Of a DNA stretch of 64,000 bases, positions 27,975-36,808 are shown one piece after another. The stretch is from NCBI GenBank assembly GCA_035399865.1, contig DAOPJW010000003.1:1-64000 (forward strand). Direction: 5' to 3'. Positions within the stretch are counted from its first letter, which is position 1; each line of letters starts with the position of its first letter. The notes beneath the pieces are model-generated. The model saw only the letters and a list, made by a program, of their open reading frames with translations. It made no database searches and had not been told where the DNA came from. The DNA is from UBA1547 sp035399865 (lineage in GTDB: Bacteria > Patescibacteriota > Saccharimonadia > Saccharimonadales > Saccharimonadaceae). The position numbers and the translations under genes were made by a program.

Positions 27975-29855
27975 CTATACTTTTGTATTAGGGTCGACAT
28001 AACCGTTAGTTGGGCCAGTGTAATCTTTCGGGATATCCTGTGCGTTTGATTGAGGATTTGTAGTAATCAACTGTTTTTCAGTTGGACTAGCTTCAATTTG
28101 AATATGAACGTGATTTTGACCAGCAAAGAATAAACCTTGTCCAATCGGAAAGTTTGATAAACGCTTTTTCTCTTCCTCGGTTAATTTAAATATATCTGAT
28201 AACACATCAACTGCACTTGACGATTGTTTTAATAATAATTGCATAGAGCTGTTAGCGACAATAGCACGTCCCATTTTACTTCCCATAAAGTCTTCGACGT
28301 CCTGTGTGATAGTAGTTAAACCTAGATAATATTTGCGAGCACGTTTAGCAAGACTGAATAAAAAGTTTGCTGAATCATCATATTTCATTAATTGCCAAGC
28401 TTCGTCAACAATAAGCATTCGCCTCTTTTGTTCAGTTCTGACCGCATTCCATATATGACTTAATATTATATACATTGCGACAGGTCTTAATTCGTCTTCT
28501 AAATCACGAATATTAAATACGACCATCGGGTTATTTATATCAATGTTAGATTGTTGACTAAATATTCCTGCGAAAGTTCCAGTCGTAAATTTACGAAGTC
28601 GCTGTGCGAGCTGTGGCCCCGTTCCACCCATATGTAATAAAGTGTCGTAAAGATCATTAACGGTTGGAGGTAGTGAATTATGAGTCAAAGGATCGCTAGT
28701 GATTCCTAATCTAGCATAAGTGTCAATCAAGGCCTGATCGAGATCCGCTTCTTCGGCAGGTGTTAAAGAAGCGAGTGGAGTTCCAGCTGTAGTTACTTGC
28801 GTACCACCGAGCATTAATTTCAAGAGACCATGTAATGTAATTAGATTTGCACGAAGAGCATTATCGGCTTCATCAGTATCTATTACTCTTGGTAAATCAA
28901 ATGGATTAATACGAGTATTTGAACTTAGACTTAGTCTGATGTAACTTCCGCCTACAGCATCACATAATTTTTGATATTCATTTTCTGGATCGATAATGAT
29001 TATTTCACTTCCTGTCATCATACTTCTTAGGGCTTCAAGCTTTACCGTGAACGATTTACCAGCACCAGATTTAGCGAAAACCACCATATTAGCGTTTTCA
29101 AGGCTGAACCTATCGAATATAACGAGGCCGTTATTATGCATATTAATTCCATAAAGCACTCCGTTTTCTTGAGTAAGATCCGCACTAGTAAACGGAAAAC
29201 TCGTGCTAATAGAACCAGTGTTCATGTTGCGACGAATTTGAAGTTGATCAGACATTTGCGGTATCGTGCTGTTTAGTCCTTGCTCCTGTTGACTACTGGC
29301 AATTTTACTAAAGACCATTTGTTGTCCAAATAAAGTCTCGATTTTATGCTGAACGAATCCCAATTCATCTAAACTGTCAGCATATAATGTTACGTATAAT
29401 CCAAATCGGAAAAATCTTTCAGCACCTACCTGAATTTGATCACGTAATTCCTCGGCATCGTTTATTGCTGCTTCAAGGGCGGGATCACGTGTTAGTCCCT
29501 TCTCGTTATTAACTGATAAAGAAGCTTCCATTTGAGTTACTTTTTTTCGCAAATTTTTAAGAACCACTTCGCTCTCGACTGGGTAGATGTATAAACTAAT
29601 ATCTAAGACTTCATCAATATTTATTAATGCACTAAGCCAACCCGTATATATTTGTCGTGGATATGCATAAACATACATTGTTCGTCCGTACTTTGTGCCT
29701 AATCGAAAATATGAAGAATGAATCTCTATACTACTTGGAGCAATTAAATCTCTTAGAGTTGTTACTCCCTTTAAGAAAGCTTGTTCGACTTCTGCTTGCT
29801 CTCGAGCACGCTGTTCAGCTGCGATATCTATAACATTATCTTTCTTCTTAGCCAT
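27975..29855 (-). CDS. VirB4-family T4SS ATPase
   Basis: 626 residues from ATG 29855 (MAKKKDNVIDI), which overlaps the upstream stop by 8 nt; longer starts lack support. Walker A FAKSGAGKSFTVK, Walker B RMLIVDEAWQLM, and ITQDVEDFMGSKMGRAIVANSSM are typical of VirB4/TraC/TrsE ATPases. The N-terminal ~220 residues form the usual VirB4 substrate/assembly domain. VirB4 energises pilus assembly and substrate transfer at the inner face of the membrane. It is the most diagnostic gene of the cluster. Confidence 0.93.
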   Translation of the reverse strand: MAKKKDNVIDIAAEQRAREQAEVEQAFLKGVTTLRDLIAPSSIEIHSSYFRLGTKYGRTMYVYAYPRQIYTGWLSALINIDEVLDISLYIYPVESEVVLKNLRKKVTQMEASLSVNNEKGLTRDPALEAAINDAEELRDQIQVGAERFFRFGLYVTLYADSLDELGFVQHKIETLFGQQMVFSKIASSQQEQGLNSTIPQMSDQLQIRRNMNTGSISTSFPFTSADLTQENGVLYGINMHNNGLVIFDRFSLENANMVVFAKSGAGKSFTVKLEALRSMMTGSEIIIIDPENEYQKLCDAVGGSYIRLSLSSNTRINPFDLPRVIDTDEADNALRANLITLHGLLKLMLGGTQVTTAGTPLASLTPAEEADLDQALIDTYARLGITSDPLTHNSLPPTVNDLYDTLLHMGGTGPQLAQRLRKFTTGTFAGIFSQQSNIDINNPMVVFNIRDLEDELRPVAMYIILSHIWNAVRTEQKRRMLIVDEAWQLMKYDDSANFLFSLAKRARKYYLGLTTITQDVEDFMGSKMGRAIVANSSMQLLLKQSSSAVDVLSDIFKLTEEEKKRLSNFPIGQGLFFAGQNHVHIQIEASPTEKQLITTNPQSNAQDIPKDYTGPTNGYVDPNTKV

Positions 29856-30684
29856 TTTTTTGTATCCCCGAGTTTGGTAATGCTGTTTCAACCTTGCCTT
29901 TTTTTACGAATAAGGCAGTTGTATTTTCGAAATTTCCTAGTGGCTCACGAACTGCCGTGTCGGGATTATAAAAATTGTAATATAATTCGCCAAGCTCTTT
30001 AGTGTTTAATTGTACGCTTTGGATACCAATCTGAAATAATCCTGCCATTACTCCATCGACTCGATTTTTAATCTCTGTTTTGGCTTTTTCATAAGTTGCT
30101 GTGTCTATCTTTGTAACGTTATTTTGATTCTTTTGAAAAAGTTTACTAAAGAAACCCTTGCTTTGTTCTACGACGTTACTCATATCACCTTGGGGATAAT
30201 AAGGCACGGCGATAAAAAAGGATTTGTCCATAATGTTTGCTTCTTGGGATAAGATATCTATAAAATTTATATAATCATCCATAAGAACATTTAATAGCAT
30301 ATTATCTTGGTTTCGTCTGATTTGAATCAATCTGTCTATATATGGACCTATGTCGATACGTTGTGATCTAATCAGTATTTGAATCGGATGAGTTAGCGAA
30401 TTTAGAAAATTTTGGTAGCTATATTCAACGCCTTCTCGTTCACGACTACTCATTAAATCGAAATTTATTGATTTACATGCGATAATGGCTCGAAAAGAAC
30501 CGTCAGTCATTATTACTAGATTATCTCTTATTTCTGACAGCAATAGACTATTTTGAGTCGAATTTGGATTTGTAGGTTTTGGGGCTTGGCTTTGAGCACT
30601 AGATTCTGAGCCAATTGGAACAGTACCGTTATCACTTGATACGGAAGTAGATTGATTCGGAAATTTATTGCTCCTCTGTGGCAT
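29848..30684 (-). CDS. TraC-like T4SS protein
   Basis: 278 residues from ATG 30684 (MPQRSNKF); an in-frame GTG at 30699 is too close to GGGGAG. After a ~50-residue low-complexity S/N/Q/P leader comes a domain (LVIMTDGSFRAIIACKSINFDLMSSREREGVEYSYQ is its core region) like the N-terminal part of VirB4/TraC proteins, but with no ATPase motifs. Such a separate TraC-like protein is found between PrgI and VirB4 in many Gram-positive and CPR systems. It probably scaffolds VirB4. Its stop overlaps the virB4 start. Confidence 0.75.
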   Translation of the reverse strand: MPQRSNKFPNQSTSVSSDNGTVPIGSESSAQSQAPKPTNPNSTQNSLLLSEIRDNLVIMTDGSFRAIIACKSINFDLMSSREREGVEYSYQNFLNSLTHPIQILIRSQRIDIGPYIDRLIQIRRNQDNMLLNVLMDDYINFIDILSQEANIMDKSFFIAVPYYPQGDMSNVVEQSKGFFSKLFQKNQNNVTKIDTATYEKAKTEIKNRVDGVMAGLFQIGIQSVQLNTKELGELYYNFYNPDTAVREPLGNFENTTALFVKKGKVETALPNSGIQKNG

Positions 30685-30725
30685 TGTTATTGTTCCCACT
30701 CCCCTATATTAGTTTTAAGCCACGA

Positions 30726-31673
30726 TTAGCGTAGTTTTATAACCACTTCTTCGTTGAGATCTTTTTTCTCTTGGATGCGGTTAGCTTCACGTGCTATCGT
30801 CTCGATCGTTAAATCGTTATTGCTTGCAAGGTTTATTATATCAGGAGACACCGTCTTTTCGCTAGTGTTCACGAGAGGCTCGTTTGAAACATTTGTTTGC
30901 TTTGGATTATTAATTTCATCATTATCTGTTATAGGCTGTAAAATTGATTGATGTATTTCTTCTGGATATGGATTATATTCAATATGCTGACTATAAATCG
31001 GTTCTGGTGCTTTACCTTGCTCTAGTGATGTCGGTGAATTGCTAAAATAATTGAATTGTTGGTTGGACGAATTGCTACTTTTTCCTTGAGCTATACCAAC
31101 CATTTCTTGGTGGCGTCGTTCATTACTTTGGTTTAACTTGTAATTGAATGCACGCATTACCGAATTATTATCATCAAGGACGTCTTGTATCTGTTGAGCT
31201 TCGAAATAAACATCACTATTCATGGCACTATTGGGAGTTGTGGCTCCTGAACCACGGACAGCCCAACCCTGACTATCTACGATTTCTGCTAAATAACTGA
31301 AGCGTCGCTCGGCTTCATTCTGAGATATATTTTTCGTTAACTGAACCTCAACTATTTTTGGTGCGGTAATCTCTATTAAAGAATCGACGCCATCAGGGTC
31401 CCATAATCTTTTCCGAGGTTTTAAATAAAAAGATACCAATGCTGCAAGATATATCTCCATCGGTTGATCTTTTCGAAGCGGAAGAGCTAAAGCACCAAAA
31501 AAAATCACTATCGGAAGAGGAATTATTGCGAGTGCGATAGAAATTCGTGCCAACCCCCAAGCTATTAAGATAGCCAGAGATACAATTATCAGATAAATAA
31601 ATTGACGAAAAGTAAACGGACCCAGTATCTTATCGTCAGCCTCAACATCCTGAGGTACTTTATAAATTGCCAT
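30726..31673 (-). CDS. PrgI/VirB3-like membrane protein
   Basis: 315 residues. The N-terminal ~90 residues match the PrgI family: YKVPQDVEADDKILGPFTFRQFIYL, then two adjacent membrane helices and KDQPMEIYLAALVSFYLKPRKRLWDPDG. The rest is a long polar N/Q/S-rich cytoplasmic tail (about 100-315), unlike the ~120-residue PrgI of Firmicutes plasmids. The VirB3-like role is to connect the channel to VirB4. It lies 41 nt upstream of the TraC-like gene. Confidence 0.85.
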   Translation of the reverse strand: MAIYKVPQDVEADDKILGPFTFRQFIYLIIVSLAILIAWGLARISIALAIIPLPIVIFFGALALPLRKDQPMEIYLAALVSFYLKPRKRLWDPDGVDSLIEITAPKIVEVQLTKNISQNEAERRFSYLAEIVDSQGWAVRGSGATTPNSAMNSDVYFEAQQIQDVLDDNNSVMRAFNYKLNQSNERRHQEMVGIAQGKSSNSSNQQFNYFSNSPTSLEQGKAPEPIYSQHIEYNPYPEEIHQSILQPITDNDEINNPKQTNVSNEPLVNTSEKTVSPDIINLASNNDLTIETIAREANRIQEKKDLNEEVVIKLR

Positions 31674-31736
31674 TATGTTTATAGTATAACAGAGTAATAA
31701 ATTACAGTCATTGTATAAAATAAACTGGCGAAAATA

Positions 31737-34181
31737 TTATGGGCCAGGAAATCTCAAGCGATTAATGATTTCCTTCTGCGCTTTAGTGGTGGTGCCGCTG
31801 AGTCTTGGATCAGTCCATGCCTTAACGGCCTCTTGTATCATACCGGCGTATTTATCGACTCCTATTGCCGCGATTGCGCTAGGATCATTCATTATGTTTT
31901 CGATACGCTTTAAGCTCTCTGCATCATTAGCGGTGAGTTTTTCAGCCGAGTATTTACCTTTGTTGATATTGCTAATTACTGCATCATTGAGGCTCTTTTC
32001 TATTTCGGCTTCGCTGACACCAAGCTCGCCCTGCTCAATCTTGCCAAGGGTTTCGCCACTAAGATGCGTTGCTTTGTTAACGAGACCGGTTGAAATCAAT
32101 GAGGAAGTAATCTCGCGACGTTCGGAACTGCTCATATTGCCTGAACTCCTAACTATTTGCTCAGCTTCATCTACTGTGGCTGTAGCAAGGGCACTTCTAA
32201 TACCGGCTCTACGTACTGCACTATCTTTACCCGAAAGCGTGTATCCGTTTTTGGTTACATCTTCGCCTCTTGCAAGAGCGATCTTTTCTTTTGAATTCAA
32301 ATTCATTTTACCGATTACCGTAGCGGCTGCTGCTACTTCTTTTGAATCTAGCTCGGCTATTGTGTTTGTGGCGCCTGCAATTGCTCTCATATCGGCACCA
32401 GCCGCTCCGCCTGCAGACATTCTGCCTCTGAACTCTCTATCTGTTCCGGCCAAATTTGCGATATATTCGCTTTGTGCGCGTTTCAGTTCGCTCTTTTGGA
32501 ATTCGTCAACACTGCTCGTTCTAGATCTGCGCCTTAGTATTCCCGCTCGCGCCCTGCCGAACATACCCGCCCTGCCATTCATGGCAGCGTTGTCGAATCT
32601 ATTCCATCCACGTTCAACTGCCGCGCCAGTTGCGTCACCAGCACTTTTTCCCAAAGCGCCACCGACATGGTTACCTATTCCATTTATAGTTGCACCGACA
32701 TTGCCAACTCCGTCAAGTGATTTCTTTAATATAGAAGGTACTAATAATAAAGGTAATACTGCCATGCCGGCAGCGGCAATTTTCATGAGGTTTCCATTAT
32801 CGGCTTGTGTATTTGTGGCTCCATTTTCACCCTCTATAGTAAAAGTAGAAGAGGCAGAGTTTCTTATGATATTTGATGCCAATGTTGATCCTCCGTACAC
32901 TAAACCAATTATTGGGAACACTAACAACATCGAAATAAATATTTTTTGCCATTTTTTAAAAAAGCTTTCAGTATTTGGTAATAAGTAAGCTATAAATGCT
33001 AATGGTGAAAAAACTACTAGTAAAATTACTAATACTTGACGGACTATTAGTATTAGCAAGATCATCATAAGTGAAATTACACCAGCAATAATTACTGGCA
33101 TTAAGGCGGCTAGTGATGAAAATAAAATCGATATTCCTGCAGTGGCACCTAATACTCCTCCTACTATCCCGACCCAAGTAGTTGTTTGTGATTGAGCTGG
33201 TTGACTAAGTGTTATTATTTGTGACAAAAAGTCCTTAATTGAATATCCTAGGATGTTTGATAAATCCACTGCAATTTGGCATATAAAATACGAAATATTA
33301 ACTAATATTGCTACGATAATCAAACGTGGTAGCATTTTTTTAACACCGTAGTTTGTTATGCCTACACCAGTCATCTGTGAAAATATAATAACTAGAAATG
33401 CAATCACAAATAAAACGTTTGCAATATTGCGCATACTTTGCCAAGTACTATACGTACCATTTTCTATACCCGTGTCGAAAATACCTGCTTGAATTACAAG
33501 GAAATTATCTGACAAATAGTTATAGGCCCAGTCGGCGATATTCGCTAAAAACTTAACGACTGGACATACTATCCAGCCTATACCGTCAATCGCACAAGTG
33601 GTTGGTTTACCTGTTGATCCTCCATTAACATCTCCAGAGCTTGGTATAGCTGTCTCTCCCGTACTGGTTGTAAGCGATGAAAGATCTTCAACCTCGTAAC
33701 CTAATTTACCAAATATAATGTCAGCATTTACAAAACCATACTCATTGGGGCTTGTGGATATTGAACAATATGTCGTGTCAGCGATACAGAATCTGTATTT
33801 ATTATTATCATTTAATTTGGGTTTTTCGAAATAATAATCCAGCGGAATTATGAAGTTATCGCCCATCGTGTATTCAGCATTGGCATCGCCACCTGTCGCA
33901 GAAATCGTGCCACCACTAGGGTTTAAGGTTACTTTGTTTGCTTCGACGGTTGCAATATTAGAAGGTTCTGATGCTTTTGTAACGTCTTGAAGAACTACTT
34001 TTACTGGTCCAAAAGATACTTCTTCTGTTGTTTTTGGTATGGTTATCGATACAGCACCCGATGCATAATAATCCTTAGCCAATAAATTTGAGGAGCTGAT
34101 TGTTGCAAAGAGAATCGAAAATATAGTTATGTAAATAAGGTTACGTAAAAATATATACCCATTATTTGGCAAATATCGCAT
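31737..34181 (-). CDS. VirB6/TrbL-like polytopic T4SS channel protein
   Basis: 814 residues. A signal-like N-terminal helix, a ~200-residue extracellular region, a core of about six membrane helices (about 250-480, including RLIIVAILVNISYFICQIAV and IVRQVLVILLVVFSPLAFIAYLL), then a ~300-residue cytoplasmic alanine/serine/arginine-rich region. VirB6 proteins form the inner-membrane channel. TGCTATAAT ends 6 nt before the ATG (leaderless), and this is the first gene of the minus-strand T4SS operon ending at 23248. A 425-codon frame on the opposite strand is a shadow. Confidence 0.82.
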   Translation of the reverse strand: MRYLPNNGYIFLRNLIYITIFSILFATISSSNLLAKDYYASGAVSITIPKTTEEVSFGPVKVVLQDVTKASEPSNIATVEANKVTLNPSGGTISATGGDANAEYTMGDNFIIPLDYYFEKPKLNDNNKYRFCIADTTYCSISTSPNEYGFVNADIIFGKLGYEVEDLSSLTTSTGETAIPSSGDVNGGSTGKPTTCAIDGIGWIVCPVVKFLANIADWAYNYLSDNFLVIQAGIFDTGIENGTYSTWQSMRNIANVLFVIAFLVIIFSQMTGVGITNYGVKKMLPRLIIVAILVNISYFICQIAVDLSNILGYSIKDFLSQIITLSQPAQSQTTTWVGIVGGVLGATAGISILFSSLAALMPVIIAGVISLMMILLILIVRQVLVILLVVFSPLAFIAYLLPNTESFFKKWQKIFISMLLVFPIIGLVYGGSTLASNIIRNSASSTFTIEGENGATNTQADNGNLMKIAAAGMAVLPLLLVPSILKKSLDGVGNVGATINGIGNHVGGALGKSAGDATGAAVERGWNRFDNAAMNGRAGMFGRARAGILRRRSRTSSVDEFQKSELKRAQSEYIANLAGTDREFRGRMSAGGAAGADMRAIAGATNTIAELDSKEVAAAATVIGKMNLNSKEKIALARGEDVTKNGYTLSGKDSAVRRAGIRSALATATVDEAEQIVRSSGNMSSSERREITSSLISTGLVNKATHLSGETLGKIEQGELGVSEAEIEKSLNDAVISNINKGKYSAEKLTANDAESLKRIENIMNDPSAIAAIGVDKYAGMIQEAVKAWTDPRLSGTTTKAQKEIINRLRFPGP

Positions 34182-34187
34182 ACAAAA

Positions 34188-34196
34188 ATTATAGCA
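34188..34196 (-). promoter_or_regulatory. Extended -10 promoter of the T4SS-like operon (leaderless)
   Basis: TGC-TATAAT on the minus strand, 6 nt before ATG 34181. Confidence 0.7.
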
Positions 34197-34257
34197 TAAC
34201 CAGTTATGATGTTTTACTTGCTAATATGTGATAATTATCGTATTTTATTACATAGAT

Positions 34258-34659
34258 ATGAAGATAAAACAAACAATCTTGACTTACGTGGCGATTTTAG
34301 TATTTTCTTGCGTAATATTCCTTCCAATAGTTGCTGTCTCTACTGAAGCTAAAGAATGTGCAGGAGTTGATACATCTATTATTGATTGCGAAGATCAGGG
34401 TGGCGATAATGGTGATATTGAAAATACGGGTATTTGGTCTATTTTGATGATGGTCATTAATATTCTGACTGCTGGGATTGGAATTGTTGCTGTCGGTAGT
34501 ATCGTGTATGGAGCAATATTATATTCAAGTGCTGGTGGTAATGCTGAACAGGTTAAAAGGGCTAGAACGATTATCATAAATGTTGTAGTCGGTTTAGTAG
34601 CCTATGCCTTGACCTATGCTTTCTTGCAATGGCTAATACCAGGAGGAGTTTTTGAATGA
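34258..34659 (+). CDS. VirB2-like T4SS pilin 1
   Basis: 133 residues from ATG 34258, chosen over an upstream ATG because a lysine-starting signal peptide begins here (MKIKQTILTYVAILVFSCVIF). After the cleaved part come a short polar loop (with a Cys pair, C-A-G-V-D ... D-C-E-D) and two hydrophobic helices around a YSSAGGNAEQVKRARTIIINVVVG loop. This matches the VirB2/T4SS-pilin pattern (Y-x-x-S-G-G-N ... K-x-x-x-x-I). First of six tandem paralogues; divergent from the VirB6-like gene. Confidence 0.82.
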   Translation: MKIKQTILTYVAILVFSCVIFLPIVAVSTEAKECAGVDTSIIDCEDQGGDNGDIENTGIWSILMMVINILTAGIGIVAVGSIVYGAILYSSAGGNAEQVKRARTIIINVVVGLVAYALTYAFLQWLIPGGVFE

Positions 34660-35090
34660 TGAAAAGGATTGTAAATTTCATAATGTCCGTAGGTGTTATC
34701 GCTATGATATTCGGTTCAGTCGGAGCAATAGCTTTTCCGCAACCGGCCTATGCTTCAAATAATTGTGACGGAGGTTTTTTAGGATTTCCTACTTGGTATC
34801 GAGGTATTACCGAGGGTTCTGATTGTGATATAAAAATCCCAAGTGGTGAAGATGCTCTAAGTAATTTTATTTGGGCAATAGTATTAAATGTAATTGCAAT
34901 TGGTTTAACGGCCAGTGGATATGTAGCTTTAGGTTTTATTCTGTACGGCGGTCTATTATTCATTATTGGTCAAGGTGAACCCGAAAAAATGGCAAATGCT
35001 CGTAGGACGATAATAAATGCGGTTATTGGATTAGTTATTGCCCTAGCTTCAGTAGCATTGGTAAATTTTGTAGCAAAAAATATTGGTTAA
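34656..35090 (+). CDS. VirB2-like T4SS pilin 2
   Basis: 144 residues. A signal peptide ends near AYA-S (residue 33); the insertion before helix 1 is longer than in the other copies (FLGFPTWYRGI, a Cys pair). The loop between helices is IGQGEPEKMANARRTIINAVIG, lacking the SGG seen in the others. It overlaps pilin 1 by 4 nt and has SD GGAGGAG. The most divergent member, possibly a minor or tip pilin. Confidence 0.8.
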   Translation: MMKRIVNFIMSVGVIAMIFGSVGAIAFPQPAYASNNCDGGFLGFPTWYRGITEGSDCDIKIPSGEDALSNFIWAIVLNVIAIGLTASGYVALGFILYGGLLFIIGQGEPEKMANARRTIINAVIGLVIALASVALVNFVAKNIG

Positions 35091-35109
35091 CGAGGAGAGA
35101 AAATTATTT

Positions 35110-35406
35110 ATGATTTATGAACTAAAAAAAATATTTACAAACCTACAATTCGGGAAAATACCCCTGGGCGATATTCCAGATTTAACTGCCGAGCAAGTAT
35201 TAATAAATGCCTTGAATATTTTTTATTACGCATCAGGTGTTATCGCGATTATTGCAATCTTGATCTCTGCTTATTATTTTGTTACTTCAGGCGGTAATCA
35301 AGCTAATGTATCTAAAGCAAAGAATACTATTCTATATTCGGTTATCGGGCTGATAGTAATTATCTCAGCCTTTGCTATTACGAACTTTGTAGTCGGGAGA
35401 TTTTAA
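35110..35406 (+). CDS. VirB2-like T4SS pilin 3 (no cleavable signal peptide)
   Basis: 98 residues from ATG 35110, supported by SD GAGGAGAG. Unlike its neighbours it starts with a short amphipathic segment (MIYELKKIFTNLQ) rather than a signal peptide, then has the two helices and the TSGGNQANVSKAKNTILYSVIG loop. It may stay in the membrane as an anchoring subunit; that is inference. Confidence 0.8.
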   Translation: MIYELKKIFTNLQFGKIPLGDIPDLTAEQVLINALNIFYYASGVIAIIAILISAYYFVTSGGNQANVSKAKNTILYSVIGLIVIISAFAITNFVVGRF

Positions 35407-35784
35407 ATGAGTATTTCCCATGGTTTTAAAAAAATAATATTAATGATCGGTGTTATTACTAGTTTATCTCTAGCTTTTGCTCCAGTTGGCGTAGGTGCGA
35501 TAGAGGTGTTTGAGGCTTGCGATACAAATAGTTCTGAAGTTTGTGGAGCTCAAGATGATGAATTACAACCATTATTAAAAAAAATAGTAAACTTTTTGTT
35601 ATATATTCTAGGAGCAGTAGCGGTAATAGTTATTATAATATCTGGCATAACATTTGTTGTATCAGGTGGTGATTCGAGTGCTGTAATAGTCGCTAAGAAT
35701 CGTTTACTTTACGCTGTGATAGGATTAGTTGTCGCAATCATGGCCTATGCGATTGTAAATTTCGTTTTAGAAAGTTTTAAATAA
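35407..35784 (+). CDS. VirB2-like T4SS pilin 4
   Basis: 125 residues with a signal peptide (cleavage near VGVGA), a short loop with two Cys, then helix, VVSGGDSSAVIVAKNRLLYAVIG loop and second helix. It begins directly after the pilin 3 stop. Its last helix shares 53 identical nucleotides with pilin 5. Confidence 0.82.
   Translation: MSISHGFKKIILMIGVITSLSLAFAPVGVGAIEVFEACDTNSSEVCGAQDDELQPLLKKIVNFLLYILGAVAVIVIIISGITFVVSGGDSSAVIVAKNRLLYAVIGLVVAIMAYAIVNFVLESFK
35707..35759 (+). repeat. 53-bp identical segment shared by pilins 4 and 5
   Basis: Perfectly identical to 36122-36174. It encodes the last transmembrane helix (LYAVIGLVVAIMAYAIVN) of both pilins; flanking codons differ. Confidence 0.9.
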
Positions 35785-35809
35785 AAATATAAAGGAGGAA
35801 TAGGTAATA

Positions 35810-36202
35810 ATGAAAAATTTAATTAAAGCGATGCCACTGTTTATTTTTGTAATACCCATGTTAGCTTTAGGTTTTTGTGTAATTGGTCCAGCTGTTCAGC
35901 CCGTCTCTGCTGATGGTTTTTTGGATTCCATTATTAATGGAATAAATGCTACGAATACTGGAGGTATGCCAGATAGCCTAGGTGATATTATTAGAAAAAT
36001 TATTAACACTCTTATGTTTTTGCTTGGATCAGTCAGTGTTTTGATGATTATTTATGGAGGCATAAGATATACAATATCTGGTGGTAATACCGAAAACGTC
36101 GTAGTTGCCAAGAATACGATTCTTTACGCTGTGATAGGATTAGTTGTCGCAATCATGGCCTATGCGATTGTAAACTTTGTCGTGCAGGCATTAATCTCAT
36201 AG
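35810..36202 (+). CDS. VirB2-like T4SS pilin 5
   Basis: 130 residues with a signal peptide (cleavage near PVSA-D), helix, TISGGNTENVVVAKNTILYAVIG loop and second helix. SD AAAGGAGGA upstream. Together with pilin 6 it is the closest to the consensus form of the array. Confidence 0.83.
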   Translation: MKNLIKAMPLFIFVIPMLALGFCVIGPAVQPVSADGFLDSIINGINATNTGGMPDSLGDIIRKIINTLMFLLGSVSVLMIIYGGIRYTISGGNTENVVVAKNTILYAVIGLVVAIMAYAIVNFVVQALIS

Positions 36203-36287
36203 TTTTTACTATTAACAAAAGAATGTTTATCTGTTATAAATATAGGTAAAAGAAATAAATCGCAAGGAGCGGAAAGAAAGGTTATAA

Positions 36288-36683
36288 ATGAAAAATAAGA
36301 TAAAAATGATGTTGGCAGGATTAGTGATAATGCCGGTGTTTGCATTTGGTGCTAGCTTAGCTATGCCGTCTATCTCTGTATTTGCTGCTGATGATTTAAC
36401 AATACAAGAGGGCGTTAAAGCTTCACAGGGAGAAGGTCAACCTGAGGAGTTATTTGGTGATAGTGGTGTCTTCACGACAATCATAAATGTAATGCTATAT
36501 ATTATCGGTGCCGTTAGCGTTTTGATGTTAGTCTATGGTGGTATTCGTTACACGATTTCGGGTGGCGATACTAATGCCGTAACAGCTGCTAAGAATACAA
36601 TTCTCTATGCCGTAATCGGTATTGTTGTAGCCTTGATGTCTTTCGCTATTGTGAACTTCGTCGTTAATCGTATTGCATCATAA
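36288..36683 (+). CDS. VirB2-like T4SS pilin 6
   Basis: 131 residues with a signal peptide (cleavage near VFA-A), helix, TISGGDTNAVTAAKNTILYAVIG loop and second helix. SD AAGGAG about 18 nt upstream with a closer AAAGG. It is separated from pilin 5 by an 85-bp spacer and followed by a terminator hairpin; last member of the array. Confidence 0.83.
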   Translation: MKNKIKMMLAGLVIMPVFAFGASLAMPSISVFAADDLTIQEGVKASQGEGQPEELFGDSGVFTTIINVMLYIIGAVSVLMLVYGGIRYTISGGDTNAVTAAKNTILYAVIGIVVALMSFAIVNFVVNRIAS

Positions 36684-36704
36684 ATAAGATATAATTTTCT
36701 ACTA

Positions 36705-36737
36705 ATAATAACCGCTCCACTATAGGGCGGTTATTAA
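36705..36737 (+). terminator. Terminator after the pilin array
   Basis: Stem AATAACCGC / GCGGTTATT, 11-nt loop, weak T tract; 21 nt after the pilin 6 stop. Confidence 0.6.
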
Positions 36738-36750
36738 ATTAATATTTAAA

Positions 36751-36787
36751 ATATAAAAATAATACGACCCGAAAAGAGTCGTATTAT
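36751..36787 (-). terminator. Terminator after hsp20
   Basis: Stem AATACGAC / GTCGTATT followed on the minus strand by ATTATTTTTAT. Confidence 0.7.
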
Positions 36788-36808
36788 TTAACCATACTAC
36801 TAGATTAT

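Noticed and set aside
29848..29891. Broken (frameshifted) VirB4 gene
   Set aside because: The 8-nt overlap between the TraC-like and VirB4 genes is a normal coupled start; both proteins have their own complete domains.
31711..32988. 425-codon open frame on the plus strand
   Set aside because: It lies entirely antisense to the VirB6-like gene, whose protein has coherent membrane topology; the antisense product is Ala/Ser/Pro/Leu-rich as expected from the complement of an Ala/Arg/Ser-rich coding region.
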